The notes below the pieces were generated by a model, which saw only the letters and a list, made by a program, of their open reading frames with translations, was not told the origin of the DNA and ran no database searches. DNA of 64,000 nt, from the NCBI GenBank assembly GCA_020055645.1, contig CM034547.1:55678909-55742908 (forward strand). The letters are read 5' to 3'. The stretch is from Tomocerus qinae. Lineage: Eukaryota; Arthropoda; Collembola; Entomobryomorpha; Tomoceridae. The stretch's first letter is position 1. Each line of letters opens with the position of its first letter. Below, piece after piece: positions 13,601 through 25,400 of this stretch. The translations under genes were made by a program, and so were the position numbers.

Positions 13601-16600
13601 AAGCTAAGACATTAAGAGACGAAAACCGATTCTATCTTTGCCTTGTCCCGACTATATTTCATTTATGATGAAAGCTTCTTCTGCATTTCCATTTGTTCTC
13701 TTCTCAAAGATCTTCAGCCGTTATTTCCTCAACTTCTATCTGATCTGAATAAACTGACTTATTGCTATTGTGTTACATTTAATTAATGACAACGTAAATA
13801 CTAAATTTTCAGTATTTAAAAAAATATTATATCAAGTCAGAGGGACGTTGCCCAAATGCCATATTACTAAGAAATATAGCATTAGAAATATAATATGACC
13901 TAAAAGTAACATGCAGATAATATATGGTCAATTCAAGTCAACTAAAGGTATTTTCCTTGACTAAAGGTTATATTATTATGATCAGAAAGACAGAGAAAAA
14001 ATTAATTAGTAGCTTCAGATTGATAGCGATGTTTTACATCCATTTTTGCCAGTTCTTCGCTTGCTTAACTCCTCCCATGTATTCCAACTACCCAATGGTA
14101 ATGTCTGAATGACAATGCGAGAATCGGGTAATCTACCAATAATATATAGCTTTATATGCAGAAAAGTGAAAACAAAAGACCATTCTCTATGAGTGATGAG
14201 CGTTGTAAGCAAAAACCTGCACTTTGTCTATCCATAGTTATAAGTGGTACATACCGGAATTTCCTTATAAAGTTGAGAATTTGTTTGCTCTTAGCTAAGA
14301 CGGGAGGAGGAAAAGGTAGCTTGGCCTGTTTAATTTAATTTTGCAGTTTTTTTCGAGCAAGATATTCGCAGGAAGGATCAAGGAACCGGAAAAGGCAGAG
14401 AGCATGAAAGTCAGCCTGGAAGCTAAAAGTGTATTACATTCCAAAACAATATTATCTAAGTGCTTCACAGAATCAACAAAGGAACATTTAGTTTCACCAA
14501 CTAAATCCTCGAGCAGACTTTAAGTGTCCAATTTTAGTATTTAGTATCAAAGTTGCGTGGGCTGATAAAAGTAAGAATCAAATAAAGGACTGTCACTATA
14601 TTGGCTCTTAATGTCACCACTTGCCCTACAACTTGTCTGCGACTAATAATGGGGAAGTAACTCATGGCAAGGCAAGAGGTTGGAATACGATTCTCTTCCC
14701 TACGTGTTCTACGATACTGTGACAAGACAAAAAGAGGAATGTACTATAGGTAGATATATTGTTTATAACTATATTCTATACTAGGCTACTTCATTTTCTT
14801 TTCATCATCCACAACACATAATTTGAAGCTGCCTATTGTACAGGATGTTAGAAAGAGATTTCGAGAGGAAAGACACACTGTGTTCAAGACCTATATCAGT
14901 ATATAGTTTCTCACACTCTTTCTCGGCTAGTTTTGCCTTGAATTGGCAGTTGGCATTGCCGCCACGTCAGTTCATTAACGTGTATCCTCCTAATACGTTT
15001 GGCATAAGTAGCAAAGTTCGTAACCTAGTCGTAACCCTATAAATAGGAATAACTGCGTAGCCTTGTATGTACCTATATGGTGTGACTTTAAGTATTGCTC
15101 TATAATTCTGAGTTAATCTTTGGTTGCGTATACCTTTGTAGGCCTGGAGCGCGTATATATATTTTGAATGCAGCGGAAAGTGAGTGAGAGTGACTCTAAC
15201 GAAAAGTAACAGAGCCTTTTAGTCTAGTCACTCTACTCACATCACATCAACTGTGGGCAAAGGAAAGGAAACCAATCGAGGAGGATAGTCGTAGAAGCTC
15301 AGTTCAGCTTCAGTAGAAGTAACACTACGAACTTAAGTAAGCTCAATCGATATCTTTAATGTGGCCGGACTTCTCACACCCAGAAAACCAAACAAGACCA
15401 CAAGCGTTTCCTTCCTTCTCTCTGTCTCTACATGCATCTGGGCTAAGTTGAGATAGGAGGTAGCATATAGAGAAAGCTCCATGAGCGTAACTGTGAGATA
15501 AGACAAGACAGTACTTTAGTTCAGCACTACAGTTGAAGAAACTCTGACACACCATCCGATGCCATGAGCATCACGTTTTACCATAACACGGCCCTTTCCA
15601 TCTCACAAGTTAAGTAAACCTACATAAAGCAAGATCTGATAGTGTTTCACTATGACACGACACAGCTAACCCAAACCCAACCACCAGGCAATGTGTACTT
15701 ATAAGCATTCACTTACAATTTCTGTTAAGCTTGCGTTGCGGAGAAAGATGCTGTTCTCTGTGTGCCTACTTCTCTCATACTTTCAGCTAGCACAGATGGT
15801 GGTCTGCTTTCTTAGTGCTACTGCTGCTGAGACAGTCATGCCGATACACCGTATGACATAGTAGCTGCCAGGGCATTTGTCTGCTTCTAAGCTACAATTT
15901 TTGGCTAGCAATCCAATATTATGTAGGGAGAATGCAAGATAAACTATGTCTTTCTACGTCTACACCTATTATAAACTATAGACACTGAGAGTTTTACTTG
16001 CATCTGGCATGGCAGTAGAAAAAAGTTAGTTGAGAAAGTAAGTGAACCTTTTATGGGAGAATATCAAGAAAAATTCAGTGTAACTTTAGCAATATGAACT
16101 GGTTTTCCACAAGACGAACAACAAGAAAACAGAATATAAAAATATCTGGCTAAATATCCGGGTACCACGACAAAAGACATCTACAAAACAAAAGAGTCAT
16201 GTTGGAAGGAATAAAAAACGTCACAGTCGTTCCTTCTCAAATGAAGTAAGCTGAAGTGGCAGTGCATTTTAAGAAATGTACATTTCTCTGGGTTCCTTCC
16301 TCAAACACTACGCCGAGGAGAGATGTACCGAGGAATCACAAAAGAGACAGTCAGTGAAAACAGAGACAAAACCAGAGACGGCTACGGCTATAGTGTGTGT
16401 GTCTGATCTGAGGGCTAAAGCTAAGCTTCATGAGTATCCAAGCGTATTTTTCTATTAGGAAACTGTCGGAGTCTATAGAGTTGTCGTGCAGTGCATTCAA
16501 CATTTAGAGATGCCACGCCAAGGGAACGAGTAAAATATCGTGAGAAATTGCTATAGTGGCAGCTCCATTCCTATAGGATGCGGATACCCATAAATTTTCA

Positions 16601-17115
16601 CGACAGATTACTCTTTAACTTAGCCCTTCAAAGAGGAAATTTATATAGATACAGGGAGACACATAACACATACATAGGTAAGCTACCCACATAATACAAA
16701 ACTACATCAACCTATCTTTATTCCATGAACATTCTATTGAACTCAAGTCAAATGTTCATTTCTCTTCCGTTTTCTCATACCCAGTTCCTATCCTTCTGAC
16801 TTACTTAGCGACTATGCAAGGAAGACCTTAGGTTTAACGGCTTACTCACACACTTCCGTCCGAACTTACCAGACCACCAACCATCTATTCTATCATCTAT
16901 GATTACTTAATGCTAACTGCATTTTTATACACATCAATGATGGTGCCTAGAGCTAATAATAACCTTCATCAGTAAATGAACATTCATTTCATCAACTAAA
17001 TGTTACTATACCGAAATTACATCTTTGCTTTGCTACAATCTAATGTTATAGTCATAATTAAGTAAATGTGTAAACAGCGCACTTGCACAATGCCATTTGA
17101 TGAAGGTTATGTTTT
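4632..17115. other. Intronic segment without recognised elements
   Basis: I see nothing in this 12.5-kb stretch beyond AT-rich intron DNA with small homopyrimidine or homopurine patches and chance frames. The longer frames, such as the one at 10793-11119 (plus) and the one at 13026-13418 (minus), have no recognisable motifs, unconvincing codon use and no plausible splice or promoter context. Confidence 0.55.
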
Positions 17116-17229
17116 ACTAGTTGAATCCTAGCACACAAAGTGTGCTAGAAAATGTTGCAATCAGTAAATTTCTAGCGACTGCGCATTGGCCCGAATTTCA
17201 TAGACCGTTGATTGGACTCAGTAGTCTAG
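17116..17229 (+). repeat. Dispersed repeat, copy 1 (about 114 bp)
   Basis: This segment starts ACTAGTTGAATCCTAGCAC, contains TTTCTAGCGACTGCGCATTG and ends near AGTAGTCTAG. It matches, in reverse orientation, the sequence at 40936-41047, with the strongest identity across the CTAGCGACTGCGCATTGGCC core and the TAGACCGTTG block. Both copies keep an internal hairpin built on CTAGCAC/GTGCTAG. Two similar short copies suggest a short interspersed or MITE-type family. A B-box-like GTTGAATCC near the start is too weak to call it a tRNA-derived SINE. Confidence 0.75.
17128..17148. repeat. Hairpin inside dispersed repeat copy 1
   Basis: A perfect 9-bp inverted repeat, CTAGCACAC and GTGTGCTAG, encloses the 3-base loop AAA. 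The matching place in the other copy retains a 7-bp version with a 7-base loop, so the hairpin is a conserved part of the repeat. Confidence 0.8.
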
Positions 17230-17232
17230 GCT

Positions 17233-17286
17233 TTGCTCATTAATTACAAAATATTACCCTTGCTCATTAGTTACAAAATATTACGG
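17233..17286 (+). repeat. 27-bp tandem duplication
   Basis: Two adjacent 27-bp units start at 17233 and 17260. Each reads TTGCTCATT, a variable A/G, then TTACAAAATATTAC. They differ at the A/G position and at the last two bases. The pair directly follows the dispersed repeat at 17116-17229. Confidence 0.85.
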
Positions 17287-17574
17287 ACATAGATACAAAC
17301 ATTTATTCAAGAATAGTGAAAGAATCCCATGCGCATGCCCCAGTTTATCTTTATGTAGAGTAAAGATTTTTGGGTAATGAACTTTACTTATCGTCGTATC
17401 ACTATTCTATAATCGCGGTTGGACTGTGTATAGTAGTATATGTTGTATGCACGAAATTTGTAGTCAAGGCTCTGCGCAAGTGCGTGTGGCATTACATAAA
17501 ATACTGAACTCCGATACTCTGGTTTAGAAGTTTTAGACATTGAAATAAATGTTTTTCAAGCCTTTCGAAATAAT

Positions 17575-17658
17575 GTTTTCAATAATGTACCCCAACGCAT
17601 ACCTCCATATACTAAATTTAACTCCTGAAAGTATGCGTTAGGGCACATTATTGAAAAC
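17575..17658. mobile_element. Small hairpin (MITE-like) element
   Basis: Two 28-bp inverted arms (17575-17602 and 17631-17658) are separated by a 28-bp spacer. The arms start GTTTTCAATAATGT, end AACGCATAC and differ at two of 28 positions. The 84-bp palindromic unit is the size of a minimal MITE or a solo inverted-repeat relic. No clear target-site duplication was found, so mobility is inferred from the structure alone. Confidence 0.6.
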
Positions 17659-20600
17659 ACCAATTCATTACAAAATATACATTGGTGGACTAGTATACCG
17701 TAAAGTGTTAAATGGACTAATCTAATGTGTGGCTGTTAGTAAAGTTTCAAATAAAACGACCTACTGATTATGCCCAATTTAGAAAGATTCCGTAAGCATA
17801 TCTGAAATAATAGTTTTCTTTGAGTTTCAATTAAATTATTTGCACTGGAGTATGGGACGTAGGAAAAGCAATTTGATACAAATAATAATCTTGGAAGTGA
17901 TGCACTATTCTCAAACACAAATCGAATTATGGAAATTTGTTTAGTAACCTTTTGTGACATGAAAGTTCTTGGAAACAACCACAACACAAGAGCTACTAAA
18001 ACGGATATCTGCATGCACTGTGGAGTGTGAATATTTATAGATGCTTTGAGCCTGAAAGAAGTAAAGTAGCATAAAGGAAGAGTCTAAAGAGTAGACTTGA
18101 CTTTTGACAGCACGACCTACTACTACAAATATTAGGTACTTTAATCATTCTAAAATCGTGTATATAGGCATGGGAATAGGGTAGGAGACGCATATAGGGA
18201 AGTAGGTGAATGTACAAATTAAAGCAGTAATAGATTACACTATAGCATAAATTTGCAATGCATATGAGTATAATTCGTGGAGTGAAATTGCCATTAGAGA
18301 AAAAGTTTTGGATTCGAAATGCTGTGAGTTAGTCTGGTAGTAAATGTGAAATAAAGTGGATGTGAAATGAGTGTGCTTTGATTTAGTCTAGTTACTTGGA
18401 GAGCACAGTATGTGCACCTAAATCAGCCGCAGATGAAATTAATGCAACCGCAGATCCGTTTCATTATTTGCAAAGTTTCATTTGCTACATATGACAAGGC
18501 AGTATGTGCTTTAAACTCTGTCTCTCCCATGCAAAGCTAACGGGGGCCACGAATTTTCACTCGTTCCGAGAAGCCCTTTAGGATTTAGGATAAAACGCAT
18601 GGAGAGCTATAGGGCCGTAATTTATACTTATGACTCTTACCCTTACGCTCTTATTTTCTAAATGCATACTACCTACATGCATAATACATAGATAATGTTC
18701 GTGCATACTTAACTTATATTATTAGAATATTTTGGCTTCGCGAATGATACGGTCCATGTTAGCAGTAATAATACGGAGTCAGACATACTACGATGGTATT
18801 TAGATATACAGCAGCGATAATAATATTATGACTAGGGACATGCTATTTAGGAAAGCAGAGCTAGTCATACAGAATACAGAGCAGTCAGACAGAGCTTTAC
18901 TAAATAGTAGCAAAGTAGGAGCACATTGGCAGAAGAATAGTTGGCTGATAGTGAAACACGTTCGTGTAATGTAAGCCAACCCTATTGGAATTAAAGTGGA
19001 TGAGTCGAGCCGACGGAAAGTCCGAAGCGAGTGGTAGTTAGTCAAGCCATAGTAGTCGGATAATTTATGACATATATCAAAAATTGATAATTGCATGACT
19101 TGGAATAGTTATGGAGAGCCATAGTCACTACACCAGAAAGAAACGACATATTATAATGTACTATTCTACGTATGAACTATGTACCTAGTTTAGTCTTCTC
19201 TTCTGCTCTTCTGCTCTGTTCAGTTGGCTCGGCTTGGGTGACTTGGCTTGGCCCTATTATCATTATCTCCATTACTACTTGAGTATGTTACAGAAAGAGC
19301 GTCCGTCTATACATTCTACGCCCTGATGCCTATATGAGCTGATTGTGACAGAGAACACTAGAATGCCCTACCTATATCAATGTTCGTTAAGATAGTTAGC
19401 TTTTCGTTTGGTTTGTTCGCCGCATTGCATGGAATCACTTCACGTACAACATTACAGTCAGGGAACCATAATATCAGTCCTGAACTCAGTGTGTGTGTGA
19501 AGTGAACGAGTCATATTATTGTCTGACAGACAGACGGAATGGAGATATGGACTTTGACTTGTATAACTCATTTCGTCCAGGACCCACTTATGTGTCTAAT
19601 GTACTAACTACAAAATATCTGTACCAACTACATACCCAGCAGCTACTATCTACATACATAAATATAAGTGTCCTATTGTCAAATTCATGTTACCCATTTT
19701 GTCAATCGAACACAAAATATGCCTATTTTCACATCCACATGTACACTGTACCTTATATTTATCAGTATGCTCTGCGATGATATAGTATTACGTGTATTTG
19801 GGTAAGGAGTAGGTATACTAATTCAATATTTAGATGTGTATTAGTTAGCAGGTGCATAGTATTAGCTGGGCTCTTCTCTCTAAGTAAACGGGGATAATGT
19901 TCTATTATCACTATTTACTTATACTAGTGGACTCTATCAGCTATAGACATTATGCTTATATATTTGCATAGGTTCGTGTGGAATGTATAAATTAAGTATT
20001 GTAATGGAAGTGGAAGAGAACTAGAACTACATGGCAAGTTTGCCTTGTTACACGCTGACTAGGAAAAAGCCATGGTTAACGACTCCCATTCAAGTCCTCA
20101 CTTTCTCTGCATTGCATTGCACTGCGCCTTTAATGAAAGGCAGCGAAACCAAAACCAGAGACATAGTAGGCACAATGCTCCTAAATACAATACATAGAAG
20201 CCGGGAACGACGTGATAGCTATGTCGAAAATCCGGTCTAACTACAAAACATGAAAATAGGAACTGAACTATGCGACCAATAAACCAATGCAATAGTATTA
20301 CAATGCTAACCAGGAAACTGACTATGCTGCTCAACCGTATCTCTAGCACTAAATATTAGTAGCTATTCTATTCTGGAAGAGTCAAACACAGTACTACTTA
20401 CATTAGGGGCATATACCTATACTTACATAGTACATCACGAATAGGGATCTGTTTTGCATCTGACTGAATTGAAGTCGAGTCATCTCCACACTCCTACTGT
20501 TTCGACTTGACTAAACGCAAATTCCGACAAGTCCAACTTACAATCAGCACGGAATGGAGCTCTAAAGTCATTTATTTCAATATGTGACGCGTCGATTTGA

Positions 20601-21725
20601 ATAATAGAAAGAGGAGATACGTAAAACAACTGCCTTCTGCTAACCGTGTACAAGGAAAGGAAACCCAACATAATGCTCTATGTATAAGGACGAATACTGA
20701 TTCCTATTTACGCCAACTCCTTTTCGACAACTATGTTCAACTAGACAAGTGCCAGACAAGACCACAGAAAGTAAGACCAGCCCAAGTCACAGGCAAAAGT
20801 CCCAGGAGACAATGGACGGATAAATTGTTCATTCGCCCCTTTGCTTCATGAAACTATCTGTCTCTCTACGTACTACGGCACTGCACTCTGTGGTCCTCCA
20901 TTACATTATTATGCATGCGTTTCCCTATATTATATCCATAACAGTTCTAAATACAATTATTCTTCAATTCTCTCCTGTCTCCTAGTTATTTCGCATACTA
21001 AATTTGTTCCGACTCAAATTAAGAGTTGGACCCAAGTGAAAGTTGTTCAATTCCAAATGTAACTTTTCCTTCGACGGTCTCTCTCCCTATTTCACCAGAA
21101 TAACTTACTCTGTAGTTAAGCAGCAGTTATGAGTGCATACGTCTCTGTGGGGTGAATTTACTATGTGATGATAGCTACTTCGGTAATAATATGTCTGTGT
21201 AATACTACAAACAGTAAACAACGAGTAAGCTGCCTGCACCATACTCACACATTTAAAACATCCATCCACAAAAGAATCCTTTTATAATACTCAATTGCTC
21301 ATAATATTCTCATTAAGTGTAGCGTTCCTCTAATAGTATCCATCATTTGACAAACATGCACCCTCTGTCTCATTTATCTATATTTATCTTATTGAACGTT
21401 AAATTACAGGAGTGGATTTAACAAACGTAATGTACCACATATAACGTTAGCCATGCATTAGTGGACGTGTTCATAAATAAGTGATGAACAATCTACTTAC
21501 CTAAAACTAGCAATACAAAATTGTAGCCAGCTGTTCAGAAGATTCTTACTATTTTTAAGAGAAATAGTTAATAAAAATCTGATATTTCCATCATCAAAAT
21601 GTATCGTTAAATTGTTTTTTGATCTAATAATGTAAATAAGTGGTTAGTAATTACGATTCTGTAACATGATAAGCTTAGGCATAAACACTACAGGTTTTCG
21701 ATTGACAAGCGTAGTGTAGAAAGTA
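17659..21725. other. Intronic segment without recognised genes
   Basis: I see AT-rich intron sequence here with no recognised coding region or transposon. The one item of note is a minus-strand AG|GTAAGT junction at 21500/21501, described separately as a candidate ratchet site. Confidence 0.5.
21495..21520 (-). promoter_or_regulatory. Candidate recursive-splicing (ratchet) site
   Basis: On the minus strand the sequence reads CTAGTTTTAG|GTAAGTAG, with the AG at 21502-21501 and GT starting at 21500. A 3' splice site fused directly to a 5' splice site is the known signature of zero-length exons in long insect introns. It lies in mid-intron, about 21.4 kb from the upstream exon and 16.9 kb from the downstream one. 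The upstream stretch is only moderately pyrimidine-rich. The function is inferred. Confidence 0.35.
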
Positions 21726-21734
21726 GTACAAGGA
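21726..21734. repeat. Left 9-bp target-site duplication of the Foldback-like element
   Basis: GTACAAGGA here is repeated exactly at 22467-22475, immediately outside the inverted-repeat element. A 9-bp duplication is the usual length for Foldback and Mutator-type elements. Confidence 0.65.
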
Positions 21735-21744
21735 GAATACGTCG

Positions 21745-21936
21745 GAAAATCTCCCGTACTAGAAAATCTCCCCTATTGGAAAATCTCCCCGTTGGACAAT
21801 CTCCCTATTGGAAAATCTCCCCGTTAGACAATCTCCCTATTGGAAAATCTCCCTGTTAGACAATCTCCCTATTAGAAAATCTCCCCGTTAGACCAGCTAA
21901 TCTCCCCGCTATGAGAAATAAGGAGAAACGACAGAA
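21745..21936 (+). repeat. Left inverted arm with alternating 16-bp subrepeats
   Basis: The arm carries about nine 16-bp monomers of two alternating types: CCCTATTGGAAAATCT and CCCCGTTAGACAATCT. The pair makes a 32-bp higher-order unit. The array stops at about 21885, where a variant with an extra CAGCT precedes a unique stretch ending ACGACAGAA. Confidence 0.88.
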
Positions 21937-22264
21937 ACATATTATTATCAAGTAATTAATAGTAGTGACCAATCTCGTTTATACCATTTTTTCTTATCCT
22001 AGTTCCTTCCTTTACTAACAATTTGGGGCGGGCAGCAAATATATTACTTTTTGTGCATTAGTTTTGGTATTTATTAATAGCAAATACAAATAATAATTGG
22101 ATGTAAGTATTTTTGAAACAGTAGAAGGACAAACAGTTTACTTCAAGTACAGGTAAACAATGTGCAGTTTTCCATTACATTATTGGAATCTCATAGTTCC
22201 ATCATTCCCATGTCCGATCCACCTCTATGTCTCAAATTACTAAGTTTTATAGTTTCGATTTTCG

Positions 22265-22456
22265 TTCTGTCGTTTCTCCTTATTTCTCATACCGGGGAGA
22301 TTAGCTGGTCTAACGGGGAGATTTTCTAATAGGGAGATTGTTTAACGGGGAGATTTTCAAATAGGGAGATTGTCTAACGGGGAGATTTTCCAATAGGGAG
22401 ATTGTCCAACGGGGAGATTTTCCAATAGGGGAGATTTTCTAGTACGGGAGATTATC
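22265..22456 (-). repeat. Right inverted arm with alternating 16-bp subrepeats
   Basis: This is the reverse complement of the left arm with five base differences and no length change. It has the same order of monomer variants, including the odd CAGCT-containing unit. Confidence 0.88.
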
Positions 22457-22466
22457 TGCTGATACC

Positions 22467-22475
22467 GTACAAGGA
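22467..22475. repeat. Right 9-bp target-site duplication of the Foldback-like element
   Basis: GTACAAGGA is identical to 21726-21734 and directly follows the right end of the element (GATACC). Confidence 0.65.
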
Positions 22476-25400
22476 CACACGGTAACTTCATAGCTTTTTA
22501 TGCATTAGTAATACAAGCTCGTATGTCACACACGTACCTGTACAGTAATTGATTTAGTGTGAGTGTATTTGTATTTGTTCGTAATTACTAGATGTCATGA
22601 TAAAATCAGCACTGTACTTTAGCGAGATTGATATAATTAATTACTAAACTAAACGTGTGTATATTAACAAAAACAATTACCATGAAACATATGCCCACTA
22701 ATAAATTAGTACAACCCTTGCCCTATATTATAATTGGCATGTTTTTCGGCAGTGATTCTGTTCACATCTAAAGCACAGAAGCCTCATCTGAAATTCCGGC
22801 TCATGGAACATTGCAGCTACTACTTTTAATCCAAGTGTTGTGAATAAAAAATACATGCGTGTTGATTTTCATTTGTTAAAGTTTTCCATTTCCTTCCTTT
22901 GCGCAATAGCTACTTTGACACAGAGCATTTTTGCTCGTGCGAATATTTAGTTAGGTAGGAAGAAAATGTGAAAGAGTGATTATTAGGAAATGATATGATT
23001 ATATTTTGTCGTATAGCGTAGTAAGGTGTAGTAAAAGTTAAATAGATGCTCTAGATGTGTAAGCAGATGAGTTTGTCTCCTCTGTCTATTATTCATGAGC
23101 CAGGGCAGAGAGTATTGATCACTTTCATTTAATTATCATCACACATGACTTTCTCCCCACATAACACATGGTCTCCCATTGCACGACTTTGTCATTGAGC
23201 TCCCACACATACACACATTGTGCCTGTATGCTACTTCCTAATACTACTGAGTGAGTGTTACTACAGCTATCAGAACTCAACAAGCTTCGTTTGGCTTTCG
23301 AGAGAGAGAGAGAGAGGTATTAACAAGACTTGACTTTGTGTCTAAATTCATGCATATTCGAGTGGCATGTGTAGTGTATCTAGTTATCTAACCAAAACAC
23401 AATCTTCCCTTAATGTACACACAGAGTATACATAGTTGGACATATCCAACGAGGCTCATCATAGCCAGTGAACCAAAAGCACGCTGAGTACAGAGAGAGA
23501 TATCATTGCTTTGCTTAGTCATTTTGCATTGTCTCATCGCATCAGCACACACGAACTGCTCCTGTACATACTCAGTCAGTCGGTTTTGCAAATATTATGT
23601 GACTTTGTTAGTTAGGTTAGGAATCCTGTAGAAACCTAGTCTGAAGTTGTCTGACTTGTAGAATAAAATATGCTATCGTTCACTGTGCATAGTATGTGAG
23701 TAAATTTCTTGCATACTAAACACAACGTTGGATTTAGCAATTTAACTGAAGCTATCCAGATATCCTTATATACGTGAGGAAAACAGATACAAGTTGATCT
23801 TACGTAAATATCAACCCACGGATTCCACAGTATTATTATTACATATGTACATCTATACTGTCTAAGCAATGTTTCCCTTTTCCATTTTAGATAGTAAAAG
23901 GACTGGGAGAAAGAGACAAAGGAAAAATGTGTCACGTAATTTAGTTGTAGTTCCGTGTACCGATAGTTGGGATAAAACAATAGAGAAAGCAGCCTTATCT
24001 GCCCTGACTCCGTCCTGTTTTGTTTATTTATACACCTCTAACGTGATATTGCTTTGTTATCCTGTGCTTTCTTCACTTTTCCTAAAACTTTCTATAATAT
24101 ACGACTCCCTGCTACAATAATATGTTAAGTTACACCTATATACACTATACATTAGAAGATATATGGAGCAACACAAATTGTACTCCTATCACATCCAAGG
24201 AAAAAATAGTAGATAGAAGTAGCTAGCTACTAGAGCAGACAAAACATAGTAGGCAAAAATGCTAACCGCAGGCCAAAGCTAAACCACAGTAGACAAAGTC
24301 AAGTCAAGCCAGCCAAGCGTAGAGACAAACATGCATCATAAAACACGAGGATGGCACATCATATCATCAAATCCACACAATATGCTGCCTCGCTTTTTAG
24401 CAACTGAGTTACCGGTGTGTTACTATCTCTAGTTCAGTATAGCAAACTAGAATACATTTTAGCCTGGTTTTGGCAAGGATTGTGTTTGACGGCAGAAAAA
24501 AGAATGGTGTCTTCTGCTCTCAGCTGACTTAACTCGGGGTTGCCACCGAAGTGCAAAGGGAAACTTCTACCTTCATCCACAAACGATATATCTACGTATT
24601 GTGTGTATCTGTACATTACACAATAGCAGAGTCACAGCGTAATAATATGGGTAGCTTATCATATAGTCATTCTGCTTCCTTCCACTTTCTATACAGTAAA
24701 ATATCTAGGTAACCTAAAGCAATGCAACAGCTTTAGCTTTTTTACCTTCATCTCATGCTGCCGCAATTCCGAGCACCATGCAGTTCAATAAATGGAAAAC
24801 CTGCCTCCAGAAAAGATTGATTTACTCTACTCACCAAGCACCACTGCTGTTTTGTTTGAATTGGAATTGTTATGGTTTCAACTCAAAAGAAAAGAAGCCT
24901 TTCTTATCTTCATTCTATTTACTTACCTTTACCTGTCCTCTCTTCTCTACCTTAACCCTATTACTATCTGTACATACTATATGTATACAACACTCGTGTT
25001 ACCACCAACGCTTCCAAACTTTCCTCGAAGAATTTATTGGAACTCTGACTCTACCTACTACAATGTTTATCATGGAAGGAAAGCCCAAAATGACACCGAC
25101 AACAGACAAGACCTTTTCATAAGCTTTGGTTTGAAGTAAAATAATACAAACATCTACAATATCATCCCAACTATGTATCATGCTTGCCATTTTAGAAAGA
25201 AAATATTATTTTTTAGCTACCAAACATCAAAGTAAAATTAACTTTCAGGGATTCCTTCGTTAGCTACAATCATCTTTAATGTTGCTTCATACAAATTGTT
25301 TCTGAGAAAAATGAAAGGACGAGATGGGAAAAAGTAATTTGTGTTCCGAATAGTCTGATGCTTTTATTTACGCACACACACGTAATGTACCTATCTATTC

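Larger units (their letters stand above)
21735..22466. mobile_element. Foldback-like element with tandem-repeat inverted arms
   Basis: This 732-bp non-autonomous element has two 192-bp inverted arms (21745-21936 and 22265-22456) that differ at only five positions. The arms enclose a 328-bp middle with no recognised coding. Most of each arm is a tandem array of 16-bp units, each with the core AATCTCCC, followed by a unique inner segment with AAGGAGAAACGACAGAA. Flanking copies of GTACAAGGA look like a 9-bp target-site duplication. The outermost ~10 bp of the two ends match poorly, so the exact termini are uncertain. From family knowledge, long inverted repeats made of direct subrepeats plus a 9-bp duplication are the marks of Foldback (FB) elements, placed near Mutator-like transposons. 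No transposase is present, so movement would need one in trans. The high arm identity suggests a fairly recent insertion or arm homogenisation. Confidence 0.88.

Noticed and set aside
17116..17135. tRNA-like B box (GTTGAATCC) marking a tRNA-derived SINE
   Set aside because: It differs from the B-box consensus at key positions and no A box was found at the right distance.
24906..24930. Minus-strand ACAG|GTAAAGGTAAGT as a ratchet site
   Set aside because: The upstream sequence is purine-rich, so it lacks a polypyrimidine tract and is a poor acceptor.
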